Shown here one piece after another: positions 1-5,344 of a stretch of DNA of 24,460 bases (the stretch's first letter is position 1; the number at the start of each line of letters is the position of its first letter). Origin of the DNA: a virus; IMG/VR virus record IMGVR_UViG_3300028925_001759, positions 1 to 24,460 of that record, one strand, 5' to 3'. The translations under genes were made by a program, and so were the position numbers. Under the pieces are notes generated by a model that did not search any database, was not told the DNA's origin, and saw nothing but the letters and a program-made list of their open reading frames with translations.

Positions 1-962
1 ATCCCATGAGCCACTCGACCCACATCGGGTTCAACTGCCCACCAGTTTTGTTCTTGTTTGATTCGTACTGTACTGCCACATCCAGAGAGTCCCTGCTGAC
101 TTTCCCGTTGCGGATTCTGCCCCCTATGTAACCGCCTTTCCCATCCCTTTCCAGCGGTGTTGGCCACAACTTTTGGTGCCTTACTTGATCCTGCAACCTC
201 AACTGTTTCTGGCATCCTGATTCCCTTTTGAAATCTCCTTGCGCCATCCCCTCCAGAGATTCCTCGCTCACCGTCCCACCCTGCCCTGTGTCTGGAGTTC
301 GCCACAACCCAGACCCTGTCTCTTCGATGCGGGGCGTTGACGGCACAAGCTGGAATAATAAGCGTTTGGCAGGAGTAAATTTCACTCGCCAAGTCAGAAA
401 GCACTTGGTCGAGCCCCAGATTGATGAGCCCAGTAACATTTTCACACAACACCCAACGTGGCCTGATTTCTTGTACAAGCCTGAAATATTCTGGCCAGAG
501 ATGACGGTCATCTTCCTCGCCTCTTTGCTGCCCGGCAACACTGAAAGGTTGGCATGGGAATCCTCCGCAAATAAGGTCAACTGTGGATGCTTGTTTTTCT
601 CCTCTACTTGGTAGTCCATTTTTACAGACCTGTTCAATGTCATTTGAACGTGTTTCCCTGTATTCGGATTGTAGGCTCTTTCTCCCGGCCTCGCTTTTTC
701 CCCATCCTTCGTTTCTAGTCGGCTCAACAACGGGCCCTCTCCTGCCATTGATGAGCTCGGTGTCGGAAATAATCCCGTCTTCTTTGAGTTTGTCATAAGT
801 CAATTCCCTCACATCATTATAGATTGGCACATCAGGCCAATGTTTTTTAAGTACCAGCTGAGCCTTTTTGTCAAACTCACAGAAGGCAACCGTTTCCATA
901 CCTGTGCGTTCTAGTCCAAGGCTAAAACCTCCTATGCCAGAAAATAAGTCAAGAACCTTCAT
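1..962 (-). CDS. DNA (cytosine-5) methyltransferase, 3' end cut by the window edge
   Basis: Reading back from ATG at 962 the frame is open to the window edge (about 320 codons), so the C-terminus is missing. C5 methyltransferase motifs appear in order: motif I DLFSGIGGF (residues 5-13, SAM binding), motif IV GGFPCQPFS with catalytic Cys137, motif VI ENV (174-176) and motif VIII RRDR (213-216). The visible part ends in WWAVEPDVGRVAHG, the usual start of motif IX, after a target-recognition segment of about 85 residues. Between motifs II/III and IV lies a charged insertion at about residues 60-127. The product should methylate cytosine at C5 in a short DNA motif, probably to protect phage DNA from host restriction. 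The start codon shares ATGA with the stop of the upstream nuclease gene, so the two are probably coupled. No restriction partner is visible; the nearby VRR-NUC gene is not evidence of one. The family call is firm; the recognised sequence cannot be told. Confidence 0.95.
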   Translation of the reverse strand, partial: MKVLDLFSGIGGFSLGLERTGMETVAFCEFDKKAQLVLKKHWPDVPIYNDVRELTYDKLKEDGIISDTELINGRRGPVVEPTRNEGWGKSEAGRKSLQSEYRETRSNDIEQVCKNGLPSRGEKQASTVDLICGGFPCQPFSVAGQQRGEEDDRHLWPEYFRLVQEIRPRWVLCENVTGLINLGLDQVLSDLASEIYSCQTLIIPACAVNAPHRRDRVWVVANSRHRAGWDGERGISGGDGARRFQKGIRMPETVEVAGSSKAPKVVANTAGKGWERRLHRGQNPQRESQQGLSGCGSTVRIKQEQNWWAVEPDVGRVAHG

Positions 963-1318
963 TCTGTTTCAAGCCCTAAATATTTAATAATTGTCCCCCT
1001 TCCCTCATCAAAACCGTAACATACTGACGTTTGATAATTTTCTGCATCCAATGCCATTAGCCATTTCTGCTGATTTTCACTGGCTTTGTTTTTCCCAAAT
1101 TTCATTTCAATAAACAACCCGTGCTTGCCATTTCGAGGGATAGGTAAAAAAAGATCAGGCACTCCAGATTTCACCCCTTCGGCCCTAAGTTTCCTTGCTG
1201 TAACAATATGCCTATTTCCCCCATTCGGAATCGAAAAAATAAGTCCTAACTGCGGATGGCTGCATTCCATTATCTTGCACCAATTTATCAATGCAACTTG
1301 TTCTGTGTGTTCGCTCAC
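959..1318 (-). CDS. VRR-NUC domain nuclease
   Basis: This 119-residue protein is a single VRR-NUC (PD-(D/E)XK-type) nuclease domain. Visible signatures are the N-terminal EQVALINWC helix, FSIPNGGNR (about 28-36), the active-site stretch GVPDLFLPIP (about 52-61) and FIEMKFGKN (about 69-77), whose Asp, Glu and Lys form the metal-binding core, then a Q-rich helix (NQQKWL). Phage VRR-NUC proteins are usually stand-alone and are thought to cut branched or Holliday-junction DNA. Placement at the end of a recombination/replication operon fits that. The start is GTG with AGGGG eleven bases upstream; the only nearby ATG (1320) is followed at once by TGA. The stop overlaps the methyltransferase start. 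The family is clear; the substrate is inferred. Confidence 0.92.
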   Translation of the reverse strand: MSEHTEQVALINWCKIMECSHPQLGLIFSIPNGGNRHIVTARKLRAEGVKSGVPDLFLPIPRNGKHGLFIEMKFGKNKASENQQKWLMALDAENYQTSVCYGFDEGRGTIIKYLGLETE

Positions 1319-1327
1319 ATCGGACCC

Positions 1328-1645
1328 CTATCTGTTAAGTTTGTATTCAAAGATTCTTGTCTCAGCCCGATAGCGTCCTTCTACATCCAGCCCCCCAAAC
1401 TTCTCTTTTCTTAAATTTCTGAGCTGCGCGGAGATACTGGGTTGCTGAAATCCAGTTGACAAACTTATTTCTGCAACGGTCTTCCACTCCCCAGAGCTTA
1501 TACAGTCGTACACGCCCTCCATTTGCCTTGTGAGCCGTTCTTTATCTTTTCCCTCATCATAATGCACCCCATCAAATAAAGGGGTGTCATCTGCATACAG
1601 CTTCGATTCTACATTAAACCCAAAACTGTTCTGTTTTTCTTTCAT
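1328..1645 (-). CDS. small phage winged-helix protein
   Basis: The 105 residues contain a winged-helix domain in the C-terminal two thirds: a first helix (RLTRQMEGVYDCIS, about 38-51), WKTVAEISLSTGFQQPSISAQLRNLRK (about 54-80) as helix-turn-helix, and a wing with FGGLDVEGRY followed by FEYKL. From memory, phages often carry a protein of this layout near replication genes, with a pattern like W-T-I-x-T-G-x-x-x-x-S-I-S-A-x-L-R-D-L-R-K; its role is not established. It may bind DNA or regulate the early operon. The start shares ATGA with the upstream gene's stop, and a 9-base gap follows before the VRR-NUC gene. No transcription-factor target is visible. Confidence 0.8.
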   Translation of the reverse strand: MKEKQNSFGFNVESKLYADDTPLFDGVHYDEGKDKERLTRQMEGVYDCISSGEWKTVAEISLSTGFQQPSISAQLRNLRKEKFGGLDVEGRYRAETRIFEYKLNR

Positions 1646-2034
1646 CTAAACACCCCCCGTAGCATCGCCTTGATCTTAGCTTTGTTTTCTTCAGCCTCTT
1701 CCTCAGTCCCCCCAAATGACTCTTTTAGGTGTTTGCATTCATCCACATAATTAGCCTCTTCAAGTTGCAATCGGTTCCGACAAGCTAGAATGTTATCAGC
1801 CTCTTTCTTTTCTTCAACAAGATTTAAAATCATGCTGGGTACATTATCAGTGGGCCAAAATTTGCTGACCGTTTGAGTCATTGTTAAAACTGCGTCACTA
1901 AGTTGTTTTTGAGTGGTGTCCTTGCCTGAGATAGCCCTGTGCCACATTTTAAGTTCCCATTCATCACGTTGTTCCATCCCAAAAGCGTACAGGGTAGCAA
2001 TTTGCTCGATAAAATCCTTATAAGTAACAGTCAT
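1642..2034 (-). CDS. hypothetical protein, possible helicase-loader-like protein
   Basis: This 130-residue protein is predicted to be almost all helical. The N-terminal half (YKDFIEQIATLYAFGMEQRDEWELKMWHRAISG, then a stretch ending NVPSMILNL at about 64-72) has the spacing of aromatic and Leu residues seen in phage helicase loader/inhibitor proteins of the G39P type, where a pattern ending PS(I/M)x-I/L is usual. The C-terminal half is a charged, Glu/Lys-rich probable coiled coil. Position directly after an initiator-like gene, with ATGA coupling at both ends, matches the common phage order initiator then loader. The similarity is weak and judged by eye; it could also be an unrelated early protein. 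Confidence 0.6.
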   Translation of the reverse strand: MTVTYKDFIEQIATLYAFGMEQRDEWELKMWHRAISGKDTTQKQLSDAVLTMTQTVSKFWPTDNVPSMILNLVEEKKEADNILACRNRLQLEEANYVDECKHLKESFGGTEEEAEENKAKIKAMLRGVFR

Positions 2035-2744
2035 ACTTCTCCCACTATTTTTAAAGGTGAATCCTCTTCCTTGGCAAGTAGGCTTTCTATTTGTCTCCGC
2101 TTTGCGGACCCTGCTGTTTCTTTTTGCTTAAAGGGTAATCTGTTTGAAACTTCCAAATCCTGCCAGTTTCTAAAAAAAGTCTCACCATGTTTTAAATAGT
2201 TTGGGTCTTCAACACTATTCACATATGATTTCATCTTTGATTGGAACAGGGGCCTATTAATTTCTAAATTATTACCAACTGTTTTTTTATAGCAAGAAAG
2301 AGCCTTACTCTTGATTCCATCCTTTCGGGGGTAGGCACTCCAATCTTCCTCAAAAGATGCTTCAATTACACACCCCGTCTCTTGTATATTTCTTTTTTTC
2401 TTTTTTTCTTTTTTTCTTTCTTTTTCTCCTGACGGAAAAGTTTCTGTATAAAGTTGCACTTTGTCATCCAAAAATGCGATAAGTCCCAATTCCATAAAGA
2501 CTTCTAATTTTACAGGAGAGCCGAAACACCCTCGCATCTTGATCCATTTAGCATCGTAAGGGATCCGATTGTTCTCTGTATGTGCGATGGAAAGTAGTCC
2601 AATGTAGTGTGCTTTATGGCTGTCATGCAGTTGTCCGATAGCTGAATCTTGGTTCCATCCGTGGTACAAACGTATCCAAGGAGCGTTCTTTCCGTTCCGT
2701 CTTGGCTGGTATTTTGCAAAGTTTTTTATTTCAAAGAATTTCAA
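2031..2744 (-). CDS. replication initiator-like protein (phage O-type organisation)
   Basis: The 237 residues fall into three parts. The N-terminal winged-helix-like domain (1-100: WIRLYHGW, a helix ending GLLSIAHTENNRIPYDAKWI, then a short domain ending MELGLIAFL) resembles N-terminal domains of phage replication initiators. A Lys/Glu/Arg linker (about 105-120) is encoded by an A-rich repeat. The C-terminal region has FEEDWSAYPRKDGIKSKA and YLKHGETFFRNW, a pattern typical of the C-terminus of phage replication proteins that recruit the helicase. The start is TTG (2744), preceded by AGGAGG at good spacing; no ATG lies nearby. The stop overlaps the next start (ATGA). The linker-coding run contains in-frame A-AAA-AAA and A-AAA-AAG slippery heptamers behind AGGAG, so a shortened product of about 127 residues is possible (see findings). 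The family call rests on layout and motifs, not on an alignment. Confidence 0.75.
   Translation of the reverse strand: MKFFEIKNFAKYQPRRNGKNAPWIRLYHGWNQDSAIGQLHDSHKAHYIGLLSIAHTENNRIPYDAKWIKMRGCFGSPVKLEVFMELGLIAFLDDKVQLYTETFPSGEKERKKEKKKKRNIQETGCVIEASFEEDWSAYPRKDGIKSKALSCYKKTVGNNLEINRPLFQSKMKSYVNSVEDPNYLKHGETFFRNWQDLEVSNRLPFKQKETAGSAKRRQIESLLAKEEDSPLKIVGEV
2392..2416. repeat. three tandem octamers (TTTTTTTC on plus strand)
   Basis: Three exact copies of TTTTTTTC follow one another on the plus strand (2393-2416) and continue into shorter T-runs to about 2426. They lie inside the initiator gene and encode its Lys/Glu/Arg linker. Such homopolymer blocks are prone to polymerase slippage, so length variation between related genomes, or a sequencing error, is possible. 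The reading frame is intact here. Confidence 0.9.
2400..2430 (-). promoter_or_regulatory. candidate programmed -1 frameshift site
   Basis: On the minus strand AGGAG (2430-2426) is followed after 10 bases by A-AAA-AAA (2415-2409), in phase with the initiator codons (AGA AAA AAA). Nine bases on is A-AAA-AAG (2406-2400), also in phase (GAA AAA AAG). This copies the arrangement of the E. coli dnaX frameshift signal: an internal Shine-Dalgarno site about 10 bases before a slippery A-run. The -1 frame reaches TGA at 2364-2362, giving a truncated protein. A strong downstream stem-loop is not evident; only a 5-bp CGGGG/CCCCG pairing with a long loop was seen. Use of the site is inference. Confidence 0.4.
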
Positions 2745-2779
2745 TTGGGCCTCCTCCTTTTTAAAATTGAATTAAACTT

Positions 2780-2799
2780 GCCCCCCTATACAGAGGGGC
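2780..2799 (-). other. GC-rich hairpin between the SSB-like and initiator genes
   Basis: In the 63-base gap, CCCCT and AGGGG (plus strand 2783-2787 and 2794-2798) can pair around a 6-base loop, with a further G-C pair across a two-base bulge. There is no clean T-run after it on the minus strand, so it is a poor terminator. It sits about 25 bases before the AGGAGG of the initiator gene and could stabilise or modulate the message. Seen by eye only. Confidence 0.35.
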
Positions 2800-2807
2800 C
2801 TGTTATT

Positions 2808-3032
2808 TTAGAATGGCACATCTGCATCATTAGTTCCACTTTCCTTTGCCCCTGTTTTTTCGGCTTTTGGTGCAATAAAAAAGTTATAATCTGGATCATT
2901 CTCTTTTTCTTTGTAGGTGTTTTTCATGATTAAAATCTTCGTTCCGTAACCAAAACTTCCGCTGAAATATTCATTTCCATTCTTATCTTTGTTTGTCCAA
3001 AGTCCTGATATTTTCAATAAATCGTTGGCCAT
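2808..3032 (-). CDS. small early protein with SSB-like acidic C-terminal tip
   Basis: The 74-residue protein has a compact beta-rich N-terminal part (LLKISGLWTNKDKNGNEYFS, then GTKILIMKNTYKEKENDPDYNFFIA, about 5-54) followed by a flexible tail ending NDADVPF. Bacterial SSB proteins end in a conserved acidic tip, DDDIPF, which docks DNA-repair and replication partners; this tip is a close match in type. The body is too short and too different for me to assign an OB fold with confidence; it resembles small phage proteins of unknown function that lie beside ERF or RecT genes. The start overlaps the upstream stop by one base (TAATG), with GGAGG 8 bases before. A role in ssDNA handling with ERF is inference. 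Confidence 0.7.
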   Translation of the reverse strand: MANDLLKISGLWTNKDKNGNEYFSGSFGYGTKILIMKNTYKEKENDPDYNFFIAPKAEKTGAKESGTNDADVPF

Positions 3033-3739
3033 TAAATTGTCCTCCTTCTTGCAGTGTCTATTGGAATTATCTCAAAACCTTTAACTTGTTTTCCACCATT
3101 AAGTTTGGCTTGAGCTTTGACTTTTGCTTCTATTGCTTTAATTTGAGCAGGGGTTGTTGGTTCAAGAATGTCTCTTGAGATTTTTCCACCTTCGCCCGGT
3201 ATCATCCTCACCTCGTAGCTTTGAACAAAGGTAGTTTTTCCTCGTAGCTCCGCAGCAGGAGCCATTGGGACCGCTTCCTCTGCCATTTCGGTAATTGCTT
3301 CTACTGCTACAGGATCAAGACCTTCCTCTGCTAATTTAAACGCCTCAAGTCGCGCTTCATTCCTTGCTTTCTCTTGAGCCTCATCCCACTTTTTACGCTC
3401 CTTCTCATCAAAAATTCGTTTGTACTCCGACATTTTTCGAGAAAGTAGCTTACTGCCCCATTGGATCGGTTCTAACATGTCCCTTTCTTTTTTGCAAATT
3501 GACTTCCAAGATTTATGCGCAGTCATTTTAGGATCGGCCCAATATTCAGCAATTCCCTTTTCTAAGGCCGCAGTCTCGCTTACTTTTCGATCTGCTTCTG
3601 CATAGCTCACTTCATCATCAACTATAAAGTTGTTGCAGATTTCTTGAATACTATGGGCTCTAACCTCAAGACTCTGGCCTACCACACGATCCCTAACCTT
3701 AGCTTTAGCTTCATACATTTCTTTTTTATGAACTAACAT
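3032..3739 (-). CDS. coiled-coil phage early protein, recombination-gene neighbour
   Basis: An ATG at 3745 would give 237 residues, but AAGGAGG ends directly against it. The ATG at 3739 has this site at six bases and is preferred, giving 235 residues. The N-terminal region is helical. The middle (KKERDMLEPIQWGSKLLSRKMSEYKRIFDEKERKKWDEA) is a long charged helix with many Lys, Glu and Arg. The C-terminal region (TTFVQSYEVRM, then ISRDILEPTTPAQIKAIEAKVKA, then VKGFEIIPID) is a small domain. From memory, this combination, a coiled coil plus an end in I-K/P-G-x-x-I/F, is common in phage proteins next to ERF or RecT and nucleases; its function is unknown. It overlaps the ERF stop by 14 bases. It could be a recombinase partner, but nothing catalytic is visible. 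Confidence 0.75.
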   Translation of the reverse strand: MLVHKKEMYEAKAKVRDRVVGQSLEVRAHSIQEICNNFIVDDEVSYAEADRKVSETAALEKGIAEYWADPKMTAHKSWKSICKKERDMLEPIQWGSKLLSRKMSEYKRIFDEKERKKWDEAQEKARNEARLEAFKLAEEGLDPVAVEAITEMAEEAVPMAPAAELRGKTTFVQSYEVRMIPGEGGKISRDILEPTTPAQIKAIEAKVKAQAKLNGGKQVKGFEIIPIDTARRRTI

Positions 3740-4358
3740 CGGCATCCTCCTTTTTTAGCAAAATGATCTCTTTTTTGAGCTCTTCCAATTTGTTCACCGT
3801 TATATCTTTTGTTTTTTTAAAGCCGTGCGACTTTAGAAGCTCAATCGCTGTTGCTATATCAATCCCGTTTTCTGCAACGTGCGCGACAAACCCTTGCTGT
3901 TGGTCATGGCTAAGAGTAGGTTCTTTTTCCTCTTTTTCAAAATCAACATCAAACTCCTCAACATCCCTCTCCCCAGTTTCAAGATGAAGCGTCTTTAACG
4001 TAATGAACCGCTGTGCGTAAGATATTGCTTTTCCGGGGCCTTTGTCTTGATTGTCCACACCGTAAGCTACTATTTGATTTGTAAAAAAATCTTTCGGGTC
4101 ATCTATGTTGATCCACCTGAAATTCATGTGTACTCTTGTCCGATTGCCCTCTTGCTCCAGTTCAACAACACTTGGGATGAGGTTAATCCCATGCTCAACT
4201 AATAATGGATGGATCAACTTAGTAACTGCATCGTGGCCTGTAACGCTGTAGCTTCCTTTTCCGATCTCTATCTTTTTATCTTTTTTGATGTAATTAACGT
4301 CAGACATTACTGCATTCAATCTTTGATGAATGTTTAAAACCTTTTCTTTTGTAGCCAT
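3726..4358 (-). CDS. erf: ERF-family single-strand annealing protein
   Basis: The 210-residue protein carries the ERF-family core: an N-terminal helix (LNAVMSDVNYIKKDKKI), GSYSVTGHDAVTKLIHPLLVEHGI (about 37-60), a beta-rich section with RTRVHMNFRWINIDDP, and the diagnostic VDNQDKGPGKAISYAQRFITLK (about 106-127), then an acidic linker. The C-terminus (about 160-207) looks like a small helical domain. ERF proteins, like that of phage P22, bind ssDNA and anneal complementary strands for recombination, often helping genome circularisation. I chose ATG 4358, which has AAGGAG seven bases upstream, rather than the in-frame codon at 4427, whose extra 23 residues lack a ribosome site. It heads a recombination/replication cluster. 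No exonuclease of the RecE or lambda Exo type is visible next to it. Confidence 0.92.
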   Translation of the reverse strand: MATKEKVLNIHQRLNAVMSDVNYIKKDKKIEIGKGSYSVTGHDAVTKLIHPLLVEHGINLIPSVVELEQEGNRTRVHMNFRWINIDDPKDFFTNQIVAYGVDNQDKGPGKAISYAQRFITLKTLHLETGERDVEEFDVDFEKEEKEPTLSHDQQQGFVAHVAENGIDIATAIELLKSHGFKKTKDITVNKLEELKKEIILLKKEDADVSS

Positions 4359-4432
4359 TTTGAATCTCCTTTTTAATTGATTTTTGGGAAGGGCAAGGCC
4401 AACCTCTGCACTGCACGACCTCACCACCCGAT

Positions 4433-4726
4433 TTACTGTGCCGAATCGTTTCTCACAGAAACTTGACCTCTATCGGATTTGGACTCCCCGTGATTTTTGC
4501 TTTTCTCTTCGTTCCAATCTTGATCATTGCCGATTTGGTAAAACTGTCGTTCCGTTAAATCTTCTTTTTTTAAGTGAAAAATCAATAAGCCTGTTAAAGC
4601 TCCCCATATCATTACCCCGATAACAATCCAGACAAAGCCCAACATATCACCTGCGAGCGCATTCATTTCGACAGCCTCTACAACATATACTTTTGAAATG
4701 TTCGACCCGTCTAAAACTTTAATCAT
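4433..4726 (-). CDS. small single-pass membrane protein, unknown function
   Basis: The 97 residues contain one strong membrane helix (MLGFVWIVIGVMIWGALTGL, about 29-48). About 28 residues precede it and a polar, charged C-terminal tail of about 46 residues follows (rich in Glu, Lys, Asp, Gln). The start shares ATGA with the upstream gene's stop. I do not recognise a family. Position in the early operon, ahead of ERF, would fit a membrane-acting early protein such as a superinfection or host-takeover factor, but that is only a guess from context. A gap of 74 bases separates it from the ERF start. Confidence 0.65.
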   Translation of the reverse strand: MIKVLDGSNISKVYVVEAVEMNALAGDMLGFVWIVIGVMIWGALTGLLIFHLKKEDLTERQFYQIGNDQDWNEEKSKNHGESKSDRGQVSVRNDSAQ

Positions 4727-4920
4727 TTGCCCACCGTTGCTTTGATTTCTTCCCCTACAATTTCATTTTCAACCCACTCAATCGCTCGATCCACGCTGCA
4801 TCCAAAATCAGCAAGTTTTTGGTTTGGGTCGATAATCTCGATTGATTCTGTCCCATTTAAAAAAAATTCAATCTTTGTCAATGTTGTTTTAAAATCCTTC
4901 AAATCATCTAGACGTTTCAT
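4723..4920 (-). CDS. small acidic early protein, unknown function
   Basis: The 65-residue protein (MKRLDDLKDFKTTLTKIEFF at the start) has a mixed alpha/beta look with SIEIIDPNQKLADFG and RAIEWVENEIVGEE segments. No cysteine pairs, membrane helix or catalytic motif stands out. Its ATG has GAGG eight bases upstream and overlaps both neighbours by ATGA. Not recognised. Confidence 0.6.
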   Translation of the reverse strand: MKRLDDLKDFKTTLTKIEFFLNGTESIEIIDPNQKLADFGCSVDRAIEWVENEIVGEEIKATVGK

Positions 4921-5105
4921 GATTGTGTCCTCAAAAAAGTGAACGCACTCCTGCTCAATGTGTGAAGGAGGTAGGGAAAACCCACACCTTGCAGAAGCGC
5001 GTCCACAAATAGAAGGTAGAGATTGGACGCTTTAGAGGGGTATCCAAATGAAGATGCGATCCGCTCCCCACCCCTTGATCTAATTGTTTTTTTTGATGTT
5101 TTCAT
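4917..5105 (-). CDS. possible 62-residue first gene of the early operon
   Basis: The frame starts with ATG 5105, has AGGGG six bases upstream, and its stop overlaps the next start as ATGA, the pattern used across this genome. The product begins with a basic stretch (MKTSKKTIRSRGGERIASSF) and continues with a hydrophobic one (LYLLFVDALLQGVGFPYLLH). No family is recognised. The segment is richer in G+C than its neighbours and holds two inverted repeats, so it may equally be a structured leader RNA rather than a gene. Confidence 0.4.
   Translation of the reverse strand: MKTSKKTIRSRGGERIASSFGYPSKASNLYLLFVDALLQGVGFPYLLHTLSRSAFTFLRTQS
4999..5030 (-). other. inverted repeat in the early leader (7-bp stem)
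   Basis: GCGTCCA (4999-5005) and TGGACGC (5024-5030) are perfectly complementary around an 18-base loop. The hairpin would form in the transcript of the first early gene. It has no following T-run on the minus strand, so it is not a standard terminator. Confidence 0.5.
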
Positions 5106-5115
5106 TGAATACCCC
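5037..5115 (-). promoter_or_regulatory. long-range inverted repeat covering the first early ribosome site
   Basis: On the minus strand GGGGTAT (5115-5109) can pair with ATACCCC (5043-5037). The first arm contains the only Shine-Dalgarno-like bases in front of ATG 5105, so pairing would hide them. The arms lie 65 bases apart. Whether this forms, and whether it controls translation, is inference. Confidence 0.35.
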
Positions 5116-5131
5116 TATTCGTTATAATCAC

Positions 5132-5159
5132 ACTATACATAGTTTAATTATTATTGCAA
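5132..5159 (-). promoter_or_regulatory. candidate early promoter
   Basis: Reading the minus strand, TTGCAA (5159-5154) and TATAGT (5137-5132) are separated by 16 bases and resemble sigma-70 -35 and -10 boxes. They lie about 27 bases before the first early start codon, in the largest non-coding gap, which makes this the natural place for the early operon promoter. The flanks are very AT-rich. No experimental support; the boxes are imperfect. Confidence 0.4.
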
Positions 5160-5161
5160 AT

Positions 5162-5205
5162 AAAAAAAGACCCTATTGCATACTTTTGTGTACACAGTTC
5201 GGGTC
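5162..5205 (-). terminator. weak rho-independent terminator candidate after the late genes
   Basis: On the minus strand GACCC (5205-5201) can pair with GGGTC (5173-5169), followed at once by seven T residues (5168-5162). The stem is only 5 bp and the loop of 27 bases includes the self-complementary TGTGTACACA, which may fold inside it. Location between the last late gene and the early promoter favours a terminator role. Confidence 0.35.
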
Positions 5206-5233
5206 AAAGATCAATCTTTATTTTAGCTAAAAT
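5187..5233. promoter_or_regulatory. cluster of three palindromes, possible operator sites
   Basis: Within 47 bases lie TGTGTACACA (5187-5196, perfect 10-bp palindrome), AAAGAT-CA-ATCTTT (5207-5220) and ATTTTAGCTAAAAT (5220-5233, perfect 14-bp palindrome). They sit just upstream of the candidate early promoter. Dyad sites of this size are typical for dimeric DNA-binding proteins, but they do not share one consensus, and AT-rich DNA yields some by chance. Confidence 0.35.
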
Positions 5234-5254
5234 TGCAAGCCTACAGAGGCGAGC

Positions 5255-5329
5255 TCATTTCTTTTTTTTCTTTTTTGGTTTAGGAGGTCTTCCTCTTTTT
5301 GTACCATAGGTTCCTTTTCCTGCTGGCAT
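5255..5329 (-). CDS. tiny Lys/Arg-rich peptide (24 residues)
   Basis: ATG 5329, preceded by GGAG at eight bases, opens a 24-codon frame ending TGA at 5255. The product begins MPAGKGTYGTKRGRPPKPKK and ends in a run of Lys. From memory, near-identical tiny peptides beginning MPAGKGTYG are frequent in marine phage genomes and are usually left unannotated or called hypothetical. The RGRPPK stretch resembles an AT-hook (core RGRP), which binds the minor groove of AT-rich DNA. It is the last gene of the late group and follows a small membrane protein. Function unknown. Confidence 0.7.
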   Translation of the reverse strand: MPAGKGTYGTKRGRPPKPKKKKKK

Positions 5330-5344
5330 TTGTTTACTCCTTTT

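Noticed and set aside
1-960. Plus-strand frames at 228-614 and 583-798
   Set aside because: They lie antisense to an intact methyltransferase frame with all motifs in order; their products look like random composition.
1-962. Possible frameshifted methyltransferase pseudogene
   Set aside because: Codon-by-codon reading from 962 to the edge shows one open frame with motifs I, IV, VI, VIII and IX in order.
959-1318. VRR-NUC plus methyltransferase as a restriction-modification pair
   Set aside because: VRR-NUC proteins in phages are usually structure-specific DNA nucleases; nothing here shows sequence recognition or pairing with the methyltransferase beyond adjacency.
2510-2719. 69-residue minus-strand frame inside the initiator gene
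   Set aside because: Out of frame with the initiator, no ribosome site, no recognisable motif.
3740-3745. Upstream start at 3745 for the coiled-coil gene
   Set aside because: AAGGAGG abuts this ATG with no spacer; ATG 3739 has proper spacing.
4359-4427. Longer ERF start at 4427
   Set aside because: The extra 23 residues lack a ribosome site, whereas ATG 4358 has AAGGAG seven bases upstream.
5093-5128. Plus-strand promoter (TATAAT at 5123-5128)
   Set aside because: No rightward gene exists on the plus strand and no good -35 box lies at proper spacing; AT-rich DNA makes TATAAT common.
5106-5254. tRNA or small stable RNA gene in the gap
   Set aside because: No cloverleaf arms, T-loop GTTC or CCA-type end could be found on either strand.
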